This document shows, piece by piece, positions 1-12,682 of a stretch of DNA of 64,000 nucleotides. Origin of the DNA: Girardinichthys multiradiatus. Taxonomy: Eukaryota; Chordata; Actinopteri; Cyprinodontiformes; Goodeidae. Both the position numbers and the translations under genes were made by a program. Numbering within the stretch: the stretch's first letter is position 1; each line of letters opens with the position of its first letter. The DNA lies in the NCBI RefSeq assembly GCF_021462225.1, contig NC_061813.1:25568442-25632441 (forward strand). The letters run 5' to 3'. The notes beneath the pieces are model-generated. The model had not been told where the DNA came from, ran no database searches, and worked only from the letters and a program-made list of their open reading frames with translations.

Positions 1-324
1 GATAAATAGAGGGAAGTTAAAAGAGGAAACAAGCACCACTAAGGTGGTTGGAGATACTTATGTCATCTCTATGTCCTCGGAATGAGCCTATTTATAGGAA
101 CTGTTGCTTTTTATATCAATGCCAGCAACAGCAGCCTTTTCACACTCACAGCCAGTGCAGCACAGTGTTAGTTACTGCTTGTTGCTGTGGCTGGAACTCA
201 CAGTGAGTCACATACGTGACCACAAAAACATGACTCCTAAATAGATATGAAACAGTCTGAGTTCCAGTGGGTATGTTTCAGCCACTGAACATTTACTACA
301 ACCATTGCACAGCGTAATTAAATA
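1..324. other. No gene seen; unassigned flank
   Basis: No open frame of note, no repeat boundary and no RNA gene motif is visible. The stretch ends at the TA that precedes the left end of a Tc1-like relic. Confidence 0.5.
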
Positions 325-1640
325 CAGTGCCACGCAAAAGTTTTCACACTACTTGAACCTTTTCACATTGCTTTTACAACCACAAACCTTTATATACTTT
401 ATTGAGATTTTAGGTGCTAGACCAACACAAAGTAGTGCACAGTTGTGAAGTGGAACCAGAATGACACATGGTTTTCATTTTTTTATCTCGCGTTCTGTGC
501 CTTTGTATTTAGACCCTGTGAACCAGTCCCTGGCAGAACCACATTTCACTGCAATTTCATCTAAACGTCTGTTGGGGTATGTCACCATCAGCCTTGTATA
601 TCTGTAGACTTAATTCCTTTTTCTTTGCAAAGTAGCTCAAGATTAGTCAAAGCCAACCACATCAGAAAACCACAATATTAAAGTATTTCCACAGTTTCGG
701 GTGGAGAGAGGGAGAAGATATGCAGCCAAGGTTGCCTGGGCTGGGAGTCGAACCAGGGACGGCTACGTCAAGGACTGAAGCCTCTGAGTATGGTTCATGC
801 ATTTTTTTCTCAGCTGCAGTTAGGTCAGGATTTTGATAGGGCCCATGCTAACAAATGAATGTGTTTTTACCTAAAGCATCCCGGGCTTGCAGCTTTTAAC
901 AAATTTTCTTTTGGGAGTGACCTGTATTCAGCCCCATCCTTCATTCCATGAAATCCCACCTGCTTCCCTGTTTCTGCTGATGAAAAACACCACAGCATGA
1001 TGCTGCCACCACCATGTTTGACATGTGGGGATTGTGTATTCAGGGTGATGTTAAGGCTCATTACTACCTGGCCTTTATTCCTTATATGTAGGCCAAACAG
1101 GTTTTTGTCTCTTACCAGACCATTTTACATCTACATGCCTTTATGGCAAACTTTAGGTGTGTCTTCTACTGACTTTTTTCAATGGTGGCTTTCTTCTTGC
1201 CACCATTCCATAAATACCAAATATGTGGAGAGCGCAACTAATAGTTTCCATGTCAACAGATTCTTTCACTTGAGCTGTGGATCTCTGCAGCTTTTCCAGT
1301 GTTGACATGGCCTCCATGCTGCTTCTCTCTGATGAATGCTCTCCTACAGTTTAAGTGCAAACCTCCCATGTCTTGGTAGGTTTGCCATATGCTATTTACT
1401 AATTAGGTGACTTCTGAAGGAAGTTGGTAGAACTGGATTTTGTTTAGGGGTATCGGGGTAAACGGGGCTGAAGACAAATGCATATCTTAATTTTCTGATT
1501 TTTGTTTTGTAAGAAAACAAAAAAAAAACATTTCTCCTTTATTTCAGAGTATAAATATACATTTTTTTGTCTAGCTGTTGTGTTTCCTGCTTTGCAACAT
1601 GCAGAAACAGGTAGGCTTTTTTTTTCCACCCCCAAATATG
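325..1640 (-). mobile_element. Degenerate Tc1-like transposon relic
   Basis: A Tc1-type left end starts right after a TA dinucleotide (323-324) with cagtgccacgcaaaagtttt, the usual form of this terminal repeat in fish. On the minus strand, 867-1061 reads as a piece of Tc1 transposase, with the conserved block VKHGGGSIMLWCFSSAETGK just after the first catalytic region and a following segment like the AEYR..LxENLL part of the family. The stretch 1320-1500 resembles the other half of the same element (attaggtgacttctgaagg, ttaggggtat). No opposite end with a clean inverted repeat was found, and frame breaks are many. Inactive and old. Confidence 0.7.
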
Positions 1641-3230
1641 CCAGAAGCTAATAATGAGAATCACATTTCCTTAAACGATTCCTTCTCAGAAAAAAAAGAG
1701 AAATGGAAAGAACTCACAGATCTTTGGAAATGAAAAGTTTAAGCGAGGAGTGATTCCATTGGACCTGTTGGCTTGTTTTTTGCTCTGAAATGTGATAGCC
1801 CTTTGGGGCACACCTCTCACTTTTCAAAACCCATAGGGACTTTTTGGGAACAGAGGGGCTGCATCTGCTGAACAACCAGGATGTTGTTCTCTTACTACCG
1901 ACCTACCAACTACCCTTTTTGCTTATTTGGATGAAAAACCCTTAAAGAAAAGCACTGCTTTAGTTGCAATCCTTAGCAACTTATTACAGGTTTTGAGGTA
2001 ATAAAAATAGAGTATCAGGTAAGGACTGAGCCAAACAAATATAGTTTTAAAAAAGTTATTGCTTTTGTTCTTAAAGACACCAGGTGGGAGCAGAAGGTGA
2101 GGAGCTTTAACCTATAATAAAACACAAAAGGCTCAGCTGCTCCTGACTGATTGCTACATCCCTTCTCCCCTCACCTACAGTAGCCCCCACCGCTGTGAGA
2201 GTTGCACAACACCACCTGGCTAGAGTGTCAGTCCCCATGGAGAAACACCACGCAGTGACAAATATTGTTCAGGGGATTGCTCAAGGGTTTCATTCTGCAC
2301 ACTGCTGGTAGCTCCGAGCAGTCTTGACACAGATTGACCAGGGAGCATCTAAATGTGGCCAAATTAAGACAAAGATCAGGCAGTTCACAGTCTCCACAGT
2401 ATCTTCTGATATCTTTTTTGTTTGGTGAAGAAAGAGCTCTGAGAGTGCAAAGGCAGTAAAACTGTGTCACTCACTGTTTCAGGGTTTATTCTGAGTTCAC
2501 ACTCTGCCTGTCGCTGTGACTGACTCTGTGGAACTAATGTATGCATGACCCAAGACTGTCTGTCTTAAATCTTTGCTTCTGCAGTATTTCGTCTCTTTCT
2601 CTCCACCCCCCCTCCACCCTCCTCTCCGTGACTAATATGTGCCTCTGTACGCCCAAACACAGACGGATTCATGACTTGATGATTTCTGGCTATTCCGTGC
2701 CTCAGCACATGCCTCCTCCATGGTGGCATGGGCTCAGCGAGTCCTGGCTCTTTGCTTTTCTCATCAGTTCTGCGATTGCTTGGTGCAGGGCGTGACAGAA
2801 TTAGCAGTGAACAGATTCATTTTTACTTTCCAAGTGTTTTTATTTCTGACTTCAGATTAAAAAAAAATTCATTTTTTATTTACTGTCTGAATGGCCAATA
2901 ATAGTATGAAGGGCACAAATGCATTTGTAATTGTTTAAAATATTACTATACACTAACAATTATGTATTAAGTATGATAATGTTTTTTTTAAGATAATCAG
3001 TAATGATAACAGACAAAAATAACCTTGTAAATACCAAAAGCTGTTTTAAAATGGTGCTTTAATTTCCAAGCCACTTTAAAATATATTTGCCTGCAATTTA
3101 CCAAATTTATTCGATTGAGTTTCACCAGCCACACCCAGGCCTGGTTACCTTCTCACATGTAGAATCTGACATATTGGGAGGTAACACATGCAGAACTATG
3201 AGCAGAAAACCAGAGTAGTTTGTAACTTGT
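1641..3230. other. Intergenic, no gene seen
   Basis: Only short chance frames are present. The part 2050-2560 is less AT-rich and could be unique sequence; 2820-3110 is very AT-rich. No repeat family was recognised. Confidence 0.45.
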
Positions 3231-4500
3231 TTATTTCATACACTGGGATGAGTCAGAAAACTGGTACTGGTCGGGGCTGGAACTGATGCTGGTCAGAGAG
3301 GAAGGCTGGGAGGAACGGTCACCGATGTGGGGGTTTATTCCAGGAAGGTTTACACGGGGAGTCAAAGTTTAAAAGTCCGTGAGCAGCGTCGGAGAGCGAG
3401 TGGGCGGGCACAACTTGTCCGAGAAAGGGAGTCTGTGGGGAGCGAGCAGGGCGTCTGGCACAGGTAGGGGCTGCAGAGTGAACTGCCAGGGCTTGGTTTG
3501 TCCGGTGGGTTATGATCTTCGAGGGATGGAAATGGTTTCCAGAATGTAGACAGCTTACAGGACCTGGAGGTTGCAGCAGAGATAAACTTTAGACAGGCAG
3601 AACAGAGTTAACAGGTCACTAGACAGGTTTCTTAAATCTTCTAAAACAAAGATGGCTCGTAGGCTTGAGGTTACCACTCATGTGGGATCATCAGGCGATG
3701 AATGCATGTCCTGCATGTCATAATGGTTTTTAACAAATTTGACCCAGATGCAGAAAGCAATTCAGGAGACAAAGTTTTACGGTTAAGTGTTTATTTACAG
3801 TGCAGTGGCGTGGGCAGGGAAACTGGAACCGGGAAACCAAATAAAATAAACAGGATGGTAAGCAGGGAATACTCAGGGTCAAAACTAAAGAATAATTATT
3901 TAGCCTTACTGGGTTGAAGGAATGATCCGCCAGAGGGTGAGAAGCGGAGAGACCAAATAGTTGTTTACCCGTGAGACAGATGATGGTGGATAATGGTGTG
4001 CCAGAATGATAAGCAGGTCCAGGGTCTTCAGAAGTAGGCGCAGTTGAAGGAGGAGGGTGGACAGGATTCTTGAATGGTATACAAGGAGCGAAGAATTCAG
4101 GAGGCTGCAAACCAGTGAGGTCCAAGAGGTTTGAGTCTTTGTTCATGGAGCTTGATAGCTTCTTTCCAGAAGTAGTAAATCCAGGCAGAGTTCCACACAA
4201 AAAGACAAGGTCAGGTTCTGGTAATCCTGCAAGATAACAAATACAAATTACTAAGAGTCAAGGCAAGGAACAAGACAAGGTAATGTGGCTTGATCTGTAC
4301 CACTAAGGGACAACACTCTGGCAGTGAGTTGCTGGCAGCCTCCTCCTAATATACTCCTCAGCAGGTAATCAAGGGAATGATGAACACCTGTCACCTCTCC
4401 TCCAGGTTCCACGACATCTAGGGGCTAAGCACAATACCAGCACCAAACAAACAAACAAACAGACAAAGCACAGATCCTGACACTGCAGCTCCTTATAAGT
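3231..4500 (-). repeat. Unclassified repeat-like segment
   Basis: This G/A-rich segment (cggggctggaactgatgctgg, ggtttattccaggaaggttt, then caggtccagggtcttcag) has the look of fish dispersed repeat DNA rather than unique sequence, including a reversed AATAAA-like signal near 3787 (gtgtttatttacag). A 156-codon minus-strand frame at 3730-4200 has no recognisable domain and is probably chance. An (AAAC)n run lies at about 4447-4460. I cannot name the family; self-comparison to a genome would settle it. Confidence 0.3.
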
Positions 4501-4589
4501 GCCTCTGGATTGCTCCCAAGTGTTAAGAATTAAGCATTAAGCCACTCAACGCTCATTTGTGGCTCTCCTCATGACAGATAGACTCAGAC

Positions 4590-5515
4590 AAAAACACATT
4601 ACAAACCCCACATCGTGACAGAATCACTTAAATAGAACCTGTCTGACAACATGAAACAGGCTAAAAGATCTCAAAAAAGCAACGCCATGCCCTGATCTAA
4701 GGAAATTCAAGAAAAGATGAGTCATTAATGTTTATCAGCCTGGATAGGGTCAAAACCCATTTCTAAGACTTTGGGACTCCAATAAAACCACACCCTTCAG
4801 GTCTCACTCGGTGTTCATGATTCAACAATAAGGGAGAAACTGGATAAAACCATGGGAGAGTTTTAATGTTAAAACCACTGCTGAGCTGAGAAAAAAATCA
4901 CAAAGCCCTGCCTCACATTTGCAAAAAACCACCTTGATGATCCCCCAAGATTTTTGGGAAAAAAATTCTTTAGACTGACCAGAAAAAGGTCGAACTTTTT
5001 GGAAGGTGTTTATCACCTTACATGTGTCATACCAACACCCAACCATGATGGGGTAGTGTGATGGTCTGGGGCTCCTTTATATCTTCAAAACCTCGACTTG
5101 CCTTTATTGATGTAACTATGAGTTCTGCCTTCTATCAGGAAATCCTGATGATTAACCTCATTTGGGTTATCCAGCAGGACAATGTTCCAAAGCACACCAT
5201 CGAGTCCATATCTGAATGGCTCAAAAACACAAAACTAGGGTTTTGGATTGGTTTATTCAAAGACTGGACCTGAATCTGAGGTTCCAAATAGTTTTGTTCT
5301 GCTGGAGCAGAACCTTAAACAGGCCTTTTATGCTTGAAACCCCTCCAACGTGGCTGGATTAAAACAATTCTGCAGGGAAGAGTTAGCCAAAACTCCACAG
5401 AGATGTAAAAGACTAATTGCCAATTATCGTAATCGCTTAAAGGTAGATGTTGCCACCAAGAATGGCACAACCAATTATAAGGTTTAAAATGCAATTTCTC
5501 TTTCACACAACAAAT
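4590..5515 (+). mobile_element. Degenerate Tc1-like transposon relic
   Basis: Plus-strand translation around 5058-5280 gives the Tc1 transposase blocks VMVWGSF..., then QQDNVPKHT (second catalytic Asp, Asn-x-Pro-x-His context) and the SEWLK that follows. Downstream, 5320-5470 matches the C-terminal coding part in form (the stretch cacagagatgtaaaagacta is the usual HRMPxRCK... region). The frame carries several stops, and the catalytic SPDLNPIE block is damaged around 5265-5300. No intact inverted repeats are seen at either edge. Confidence 0.65.
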
Positions 5516-6611
5516 TAAATCATTATTTAAAAACTTTTTTTGTTGTTTTGTTTTTATCTTAGTCTGACATTAAAATTAGTTTGATAATTTGAAACTTTTA
5601 AGTGTCACAAAAATCAAAAACAGAAGAAATAAAAAAACGTTTTCATTGAACTGTATTCTCTACTGTTACTCTACAATCCAAAAAGGCATTTGTCCCTCGC
5701 TGCTACAAAATAGAAGTAGCAAAACCCACTTGACACCTCGAAAAAAGTTAGACTGTAGTTGCACTCTAGTTGTTCAATAAAAAAATGATCTTCTCTAAAA
5801 AGTGTGCTCACAGTGTATTCTTATTTTAACTTCCCAACCATCCAACACATATGTAGCATTAGCTCAACCTGACTTTTTAGTGCCAATATGTTGTTCTTGA
5901 GAAACTAACTGTAGATAAACTGGTGTAACAGATGCTATGTTTGTAATAACATTTTGAAAACTATGTTGCTGTAGGGTAATTAAACCCTTAAGTAAAACAT
6001 GGCCTGGTTATGTGTAGGAAAATTAGACTTGCACATAACCTACTAGTATAAAATATTCGACTGATACATTTGTTAGGGGGAAAATGTTGACACATACCTG
6101 TGCATATCAACCTAACAGAACTGGAGTGAAAATTACATTTTTATTAATGCCGCCAGAATTTTCACGTTTCAAATTTGACGTTTTTGCCACATGTGGCCTT
6201 TCTGCACTAGCCTCACCAGTCCATCCATAGGGTGCCCATTTGTAAGGTCTCCAAGCTACTACTCTGAGAGAACATTGTTGATTTTCTACACACTGGAGAA
6301 ATTGCTGTATACACCATTACCAAATTAGTTTAATTACTTTGATCTTGGGTGGTCATTTTGTTATGCGTTGAGGCCCGAGTTCGGCGTTCCAAAGGTATCA
6401 TCATCCCTCTTCAGCAACTTTCAGCATCGTTCTCTGTAGCTTTGTGCGTGCTTTTATTTTTTTTGTATGCGATTTGACATATTTCTTGATTTCTGTTATT
6501 AAAAGAAATAACAAGCTGCACAGCTGAACACAACTGAGAAAGTTATAAGAATGATTCTTTAAACTCTACCTTTATAGGTACCAGTGAGCTTCTTAAAAAC
6601 ATCACAACACT
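5516..6611. other. Intergenic, no gene seen
   Basis: AT-rich sequence without recognisable coding potential. The patch 6360-6470 is slightly GC-richer, but nothing specific can be named. Confidence 0.45.
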
Positions 6612-6725
6612 AAATCAGAATCAGAATCAGAAAAGCTTTATTGCCAAGTACGTTTTTGGACATACAAGGAATTTGTTTTGGCGTAGTCGGTGCAATACAA
6701 TACAAATTAAACAGTATAAACATTA
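6612..6725 (-). mobile_element. LINE 3' tail, minus orientation
   Basis: Begins with three copies of the hexamer AATCAG, then AAAGCTTTATTGCC, so on the minus strand it ends ...GGCAATAAAGCTTT followed by (CTGATT)n. This is the 3' end form shared with the LINE at 53658-54972. About 105 bp is nearly identical, in inverted orientation, to 8375-8488. It is a very short 5'-truncated insertion without coding sequence. Confidence 0.7.
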
Positions 6726-8189
6726 GTGAGCACCATACAATGTGTGTTTGCACGCCTGCGGCAGATAAGTCAGATTGTTACGGGGCTGGTGTTCAAAGGT
6801 CATAGTTCAAGCTGGCTGTATCAGGCTGAAGCTGGGAGTGACCTGCTGCACACATTCAGGCACATCTGCAGGCTCACCTAAGCATGTGTGTAAACAGCAT
6901 TACGCTACACTCACATCATTGAGGTTATCTAGTTAATGTATGTCAATAGCAGATCTGTAACAGTCAGCCTGTCATTCTCCTTACAAGTGATTCTGGACCT
7001 TTTTTGGACAGTTGTGTTAATTATATAGAATGGATAATCGACAGCTGTGTATGTGTGGTTTTAGTAAGTCTGTTGGAGAATTCAAAAATGATAGATCTTT
7101 GCATCATTCAATTGTGTCAGATCTCAATGGTGTGCCATTATCTCACTGGAAATATTTTCATGATATCCTGGTACAAACTATGAAACAAAAACTGGCAAAA
7201 AGTCAGTCAAAATGTTGCCACTATAAATATACTTAGCTTCTCGTTTGTTTTGAACTTTGGTCTACATGCAAGACACAATGGCTCTCATTGGGTGTTTAGC
7301 TTATTTTCATTCTCATTTCAGGACTTAGCAATTTGGATCTTAGTGAAGGATTCGATCAGATCATATTGGCATGTTTATGTCAGACAGGTCAGGGCATAGC
7401 CGGCCTACGGTTGCCTGAGGCCCCAAGCCGAATTTTATATGGGGCCCATTTCCACTATAGTTTCCTGTTTAAAAATAGCCAGTATATTACTCATTTCTTT
7501 ATTCTTTGTTTTACTTTTTAGCATTTTCTTGACAGCGGCAGGTAAGTTTAATGGTGTGTTCACAAGCAACCATGGAGAAAACCCTGCTCCTCACTGATCT
7601 AGAAACACACAGTTAATGTGTGGATCAAATGTTTTTCCAGCTCATAAACAGCCACAAAAAAGTAGCTTTAAATTTTGTCTCTGTTAACATAACATTCAAG
7701 CTATGAACTTTTGCTAAGTACGTGTACAACTGGGGCAATTATCAACATATTGTGTGAATTTGATTCTCTCTGGGCAAAAATGAGGCTTTAGGTTGTTGCA
7801 AACATTGCAGATAACTCAAGCAGGCCTGGGTTACCATGACCATGTGGTGCAGAGCGGGAACTTAAGCTGTGATGAGAATTATTAATGCAAAGTGATGTTA
7901 AGCCACACAAGCCCTTCAAAAAATATATTGTGGGTTATGTTTATGTCCAATCAATGTACAAATTAAACACAATTTCAAACAAATGCATAAATCTACATGG
8001 AAAAATATAACAGCACGTTCGAAAAATGTTGTTTCTATGTTTCAGGGCCATTTCTAGACACCAGATTTATCAAAACCCGACTGTTTGTATGCTGGGTTTG
8101 GCCGATTAAAACATGATTTCATTAGTCATGCAAGGAGTTTATTCTACTGGGTCTAACAATCATTACTGCACCTAATAAATTTGGTCCTA
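6726..8189. other. Intergenic, one possible MITE patch
   Basis: No gene is seen. The stretch 7385-7455 (gccggcctacggttgcctga...ggggccc) is GC-rich against its surroundings and resembles the end of a non-autonomous DNA transposon, but no partner end was found. Confidence 0.35.
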
Positions 8190-8910
8190 TTTGTGGTTGA
8201 AAACTAAAACTGCACACCTTCTATAGTGTGAAATCTGGTGGTGGCAGCATCATGCTGTAGGGATGCTTTTCTTCAGCAGAGAGAGGGAAGCTAGTGAGAA
8301 TTGCATCTTATACTGCTCTATATTTACTCTCACTCACTTAAAACTGTGCACATATATTTATATTATATTGTAGATATGCTTATACTGTTTAATTTGTATT
8401 GTATTGCACCGACTACGCCAAAACAAATTCCTTGTATGTCCAAAAACGTACTTGGCAATAAAGCTTTTCTGATTCTGATTCTGATTCTGAATTGGTGGAA
8501 AGAAGGATTGAGCTAAAAACACACCAGCCCTGGAAGGAAATCTGCAAAAGGCCACAGAAGACTTGAGGTGAAGGTTCACCTTCCAGCTATTTTGCAAACA
8601 AGAAAGAACAAAAAATGTCAGTGTCCAGATCTGCAGAGCTGGTAGACACACCCAAAAGACTTGCTGCTGTAACTGCAGCAAAAGGCGTTTTTCCACAGTA
8701 TTCACCCAGGGGGAATGAAAACAAACTTTCAGAAGTTTATTTTAGAAAAAAATGAAAAACATGTGTTACTTTACACTTATGAACTAGTTATTGTTGGTCT
8801 ATCACATGAATTCACAATTAAATACATTGATGTTGTAACATGGCAGAGTGCAAAAAGTTTCCAGAGGTATAAATACTTTTTAAAGGGCATTTATTTTTCT
8901 GTATTATTGA
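8190..8910 (+). mobile_element. Tc1-like relic split by a LINE tail
   Basis: The left part (8228-8303) contains ggtggtggcagcatcatgct and gatgcttttcttcagcagag, the GGGSIMLWGCFSAA-coding block of Tc1 transposases. The right part (8489-8910) continues the same element and ends in the terminal-repeat form (attgttggtctatcacatga...aaagtttccagaggtataaatact). The two parts are separated by a 185-bp LINE tail flanked by a GAATTG duplication. Coding capacity is lost. Confidence 0.65.
8304..8488 (+). mobile_element. Nested LINE 3' tail with target duplication
   Basis: Ends in ggcaataaagctttt followed by repeats of the hexamer CTGATT. The hexamer GAATTG occurs on both sides (8298-8303 and 8489-8494), as expected for target-primed reverse transcription. 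The host sequence is a Tc1-like relic, so this insertion is the younger of the two. It is nearly identical in inverted form to 6612-6725. Confidence 0.7.
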
Positions 8911-10914
8911 TTAAATATGTACCACCTGGAGAAATAACACCAAAAAGAGTTTAGCAAACCAGCTTTGCAGGCAAAATAAATCAAGTCACTTTCAGAGTGC
9001 TCAGATTTCCGATTTCATAACCATCTTTCAAGCAACACAACGGGAGGTGAAACAGTGTTGTAATAACATGAGATTTTTCCCAGCAATGTTGCTGTAAGTC
9101 AGGTCTCCCCGAGCTGATGTAAAATATTAGTGCACCATTATTTAAATGGTGAGTTACCTCAATAGAGCCGGAGAAGTGAAGATCCAGTTTTATGAACAGG
9201 AGCCACTACAGACCAGCCCACGCACTGCAAATAAAATCTTTTTATGGTCTCCTGTAGATGGCTTCTCAAATATGGCTTATGTTTATTATTCATAAGATAA
9301 CTTCTTGTGAGAGGAATTGCAATCTTGCGGTTCATAAATCTGTGCAGGCTGTCTGAATACTGATGGCTGAAATGTTTAAAGCTCTCCTGGCTGGGTGCTT
9401 TATTCAGCCTGTGGCGCCACACCTGCATGGATTATTTTCTAAATCTGTTTGTTCAGTTTAAATATCTGCAAAAAAGGAATTATTCAGTCTTTTACCTTTA
9501 AGTGGAACTGCTCTGTCTCTCCACAGTCATTCTCTTGCATTAAAGCTTTCAGGCCCTTCTGAGTCTTTCAATTAGCTAATCACAAAGAGACAGGTCAGGT
9601 GTCAGACTCCAGGTCAAAGGTCTCCCGTCTCCAACAAGAGTCGGTATAACTTTCAATCACCCCTGTCATTGGGGGAATGCTCAGTGTCTCGTAGTAAAGA
9701 AAAACATTCATAGCATATAAAGGTGTTTTGTTACCACTTTTGCCTCCTGATTACCCCATTTTTATTTTTATTGCCCAATAAACTGTTTATTTCCACTCAT
9801 CATGCTAATCATCTAATATTTAAATGCCTGTCCAGACTGGGAGTGCTCTAGCTGGGATCTTCAAACTCCTTTCTGAGGAAACAAAAATTAGGAAATAAGC
9901 TCTACTCTCTATCACCCATCCCGTTCTGGACTCCCGTTTCTTCTTCATTAAAAGCTTGCAGAGAAACTGCAACAAGCAGGATAGCTTGCAGTGACGCTCT
10001 GACTGCCCAGGTGAGCCTGTTACATCATCACTCTCCTTAACTCTGGAGCATGCCTGGTATGTAAACAAACAGCTACCACACCACTGTAGAAATATGCTCA
10101 TCATAACCTTTCTTAAAACCTGTGGAAGGTGTGAATCATCAAATAAATCCCACCAATGTGAACCTACACCCCTGGACAGTCAACGCAAAAATGCAGCCAC
10201 TGGTGTCTCACAACCATTGCAAAATAAAAATAATATACTTGGCAATGACAATCTGAGCTACTCAGAAGTTTTTCAAAGAACATTCAAATGAGTCTCACTT
10301 TTTAGTTGTTTTAATGCATATTATAATGGTGAAAAATTGGAAATACAAGCTATATTAACAGAAACCTTTGTTTGGCTGATGCACAATATTCACTTAAAAT
10401 AGGAGAGAAGATAAAGGTAATATAGAAGGTTTAAATAATTTTATGGTGTTCTTATATCTCTCACTTCACCGAGTTAATTTCCAGGAGGGAAAACAAAAAG
10501 GCTCTCTTCAGTAGCACTTTCCAGTTTCTCATAGAGGATCCAGGATCATTCCCACTCTATAGCAATATGTTTACTTCAGGGTCCACCATAGGATCTCCCT
10601 CCAGCTCGGAAATCCTCAAGTAGATAAGTGGAAACATCCTGGAAGCATCCCGATCATATGCCTGAGCCTCAATGAACTGACTCCTTTCAATGGATCAGAG
10701 TCAAGACACAGATGTTTAACATTTCATTGGTTGAGTATCTGCTGAAACTCAGTCCCACAGAGGGCTCTCTGTTTACAGAAGCAGGAAACCACATAACCGT
10801 TGCTTATAGCATGACATCCAAAGAGAACAATTTCTGTCATAGAAAACTACCTTAACTCAAAAGTTACATAAGGTCACCACATTATATAATTACACCCAGA
10901 CATTTATTTGTCAG
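8911..10914. other. Intergenic, possible conserved patch
   Basis: No gene or repeat family was recognised. The stretch 9100-9450 is unique-looking, with balanced composition, and could be a conserved non-coding element; this is a guess from texture only. Confidence 0.35.
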
Positions 10915-11275
10915 TCAGTCATTTTCTACCGCTTATTCCATAGTGGGTCACGGGGTAGCTGGTGCCTATCTCCAGCAGTCTATGGGCGAGAGGCAGGGTA
11001 CACCCTGGACAGTTCGCCAGTCCATCGCAGGGCAACACACATACAACCATGCACACACTCATTCATACACCTAAGGGAAATTTAGAGTTACCAATTAACC
11101 TAACAGGCATGTCTTTGGACTGTGGGAGGAAGCCGGAGTACCCGGTGAGAACCCACACATGCACGGGGAGAACATGCAAACTCCATGCAGAAAGACCCCA
11201 GGCCAGGAATTGAACCCAGGACCTTCTTGCTGCAAGGCAACAGTGCTACCAACTGCACCACCGTGCAGCCTACAT
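10915..11275 (-). mobile_element. tRNA-headed SINE-like repeat
   Basis: Read on the minus strand, the segment starts at about 11275 with ggctgcacggtggtgcagtt, followed by ggttcaattcct. These fit the A box and B box of an RNA polymerase III promoter as found in tRNA-derived SINEs. The body continues with the widespread fish repeat text (gcatgttctccccgtgcatg, tactccggcttcctcccaca, gtccagggtgtaccctgcct) and ends near 10915 with gcggtagaaaatgactgact. A related copy lies at 52675-52880 in the opposite orientation. It encodes no protein; the open frames here are chance. Confidence 0.7.
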
Positions 11276-11342
11276 TTATTTGTGTAAAATTGCAATATGT
11301 CATTTTTCTACGTTGTTTATGCTAAAACCAAAAAAAAAGGCA

Positions 11343-11640
11343 AGTTCGAAGATGATTAAGGGTAACCCACAAGCCGATCGGGCTTGCCACAGAAGGTATT
11401 TCATTTTTTAGGGTGTGGGTTAGTTGGATCTTGAAAGTTCTGCTTTCAGGCAATAGTTCTCTTATCATCCTTCTTCCCCCCCACATAAATTACTTTATAA
11501 ATAGCCACTTCATTTACTGACATTATAGCAGGAAACTTTGCTGTGACTATTCTACTCTTGGCGGACACTGGGTAATAAACCGATATCCAAGTTTAGCATT
11601 CAAACGTCATCACTCTTAAGGTGATTTTGCAAATTTTGCT
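11343..11640 (+). repeat. Dispersed non-autonomous repeat, copy A
   Basis: From about 11374 (ccgatcgggcttgccacaga) to 11640 (ggtgattttgcaaattttgc) this segment is present again, inverted, at about 35799-36056. Shared features include the start/end blocks, a run gttctcttatcatccttctt and aacgtcatcactcttaaggt. No coding sequence and no clear terminal inverted repeats are visible, so the class is uncertain; a DNA-transposon-derived MITE is most likely. Confidence 0.6.
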
Positions 11641-12568
11641 TTTGAAATGGAAAAGATTAAGATTTCAGCTTCTTTCTATTCATTTATGTAATATTTCTCA
11701 CCTTTTTATTCTATCTATACTGTTTGATGACAAAATAATGCAATGTTCAATTCAACCCATATTACTTTACTCCCAGACCTCATTAAAAGATGTCAGGATG
11801 AAAGGAGAGTCCACATTACCTCCATGTGAAAGCTCATATGAAACAAAGCAAGTCTGAGCTACTTTATGCGGCACATAAGCAAATGACCATGCAGTGCTAA
11901 GTCAATCAAACGGCTCTGGATAAGACAGCCACTCACCACACACAGGATTAGGTCTACTGACCTACACTCCCTGAGCCACTTACATAAACACACAATAACA
12001 AGCCTGTTGTATAAAACAACCCGGCAGCATAACCTACATCTGAGGATGTGACGGCTGCATTCACCTCCTCTGAATGGCATCCATCCCTTGTTGGGACAGA
12101 GGAATCTTAATTCAGGATATGAATCTCAGTCAGCAGGTGAACGCTAGTCTTATCAGATGACCATATATTCTCAATATCCCTTAGCTCATTAATGCTTCCT
12201 CTCTCCCTTCACCAATAACTGTGTCTGTTGATAAACCGCTTCCCTTGTGAAAAATGCTAATCATACAGTTATGTTGGAGAAAAAGAGAGCCCCGTTTGTC
12301 TGACCCTAATGGCGTAACAGGAAGGGTGCAGAGGTTAGGTTCTATTCTGGGCAAAGCTCTCTCCATCTATTAGTAGTTTTTAGAAAGCTATTGTCCTCCC
12401 ACACGGCCCATCTGTGTAGCTGGGTTAGTCAGAGGAACTGCTCCTGTTTCAATCTCTTTTTGGGTCATGGGAGCAACTCTACTCCGTGAGTAAACAACAA
12501 CTTGCCAATCAGTTACCAGATCTCGGTCAAATCGTAGAAACATCACACAATCTAATGCTAATACCCCT

Positions 12569-12570
<2 letters not shown>
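11641..12570. other. Intergenic, no gene seen
   Basis: Short chance frames only. No repeat boundary was recognised between copy A of the dispersed repeat and the CA microsatellite. Confidence 0.45.
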
Positions 12571-12653
<83 letters not shown>

Positions 12654-12682
12654 ACACATACACACACATACACACACACACA
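12571..12682. repeat. (CA)n microsatellite
   Basis: About 110 bp of nearly pure CA dinucleotide, with CATA interruptions clustered near the 3' end (around 12649-12672). Open frames on both strands across it are artefacts of the dinucleotide. Long pure dinucleotide runs are common in teleost genomes and usually variable in length. Confidence 0.97.

Noticed and set aside
3730..4200. 156-codon minus-strand frame
   Set aside because: No domain, low-information composition, and the DNA has the look of a dispersed repeat.
10962..11303. Several open frames on both strands
   Set aside because: They lie in a tRNA-headed SINE-like repeat, which does not code for protein.
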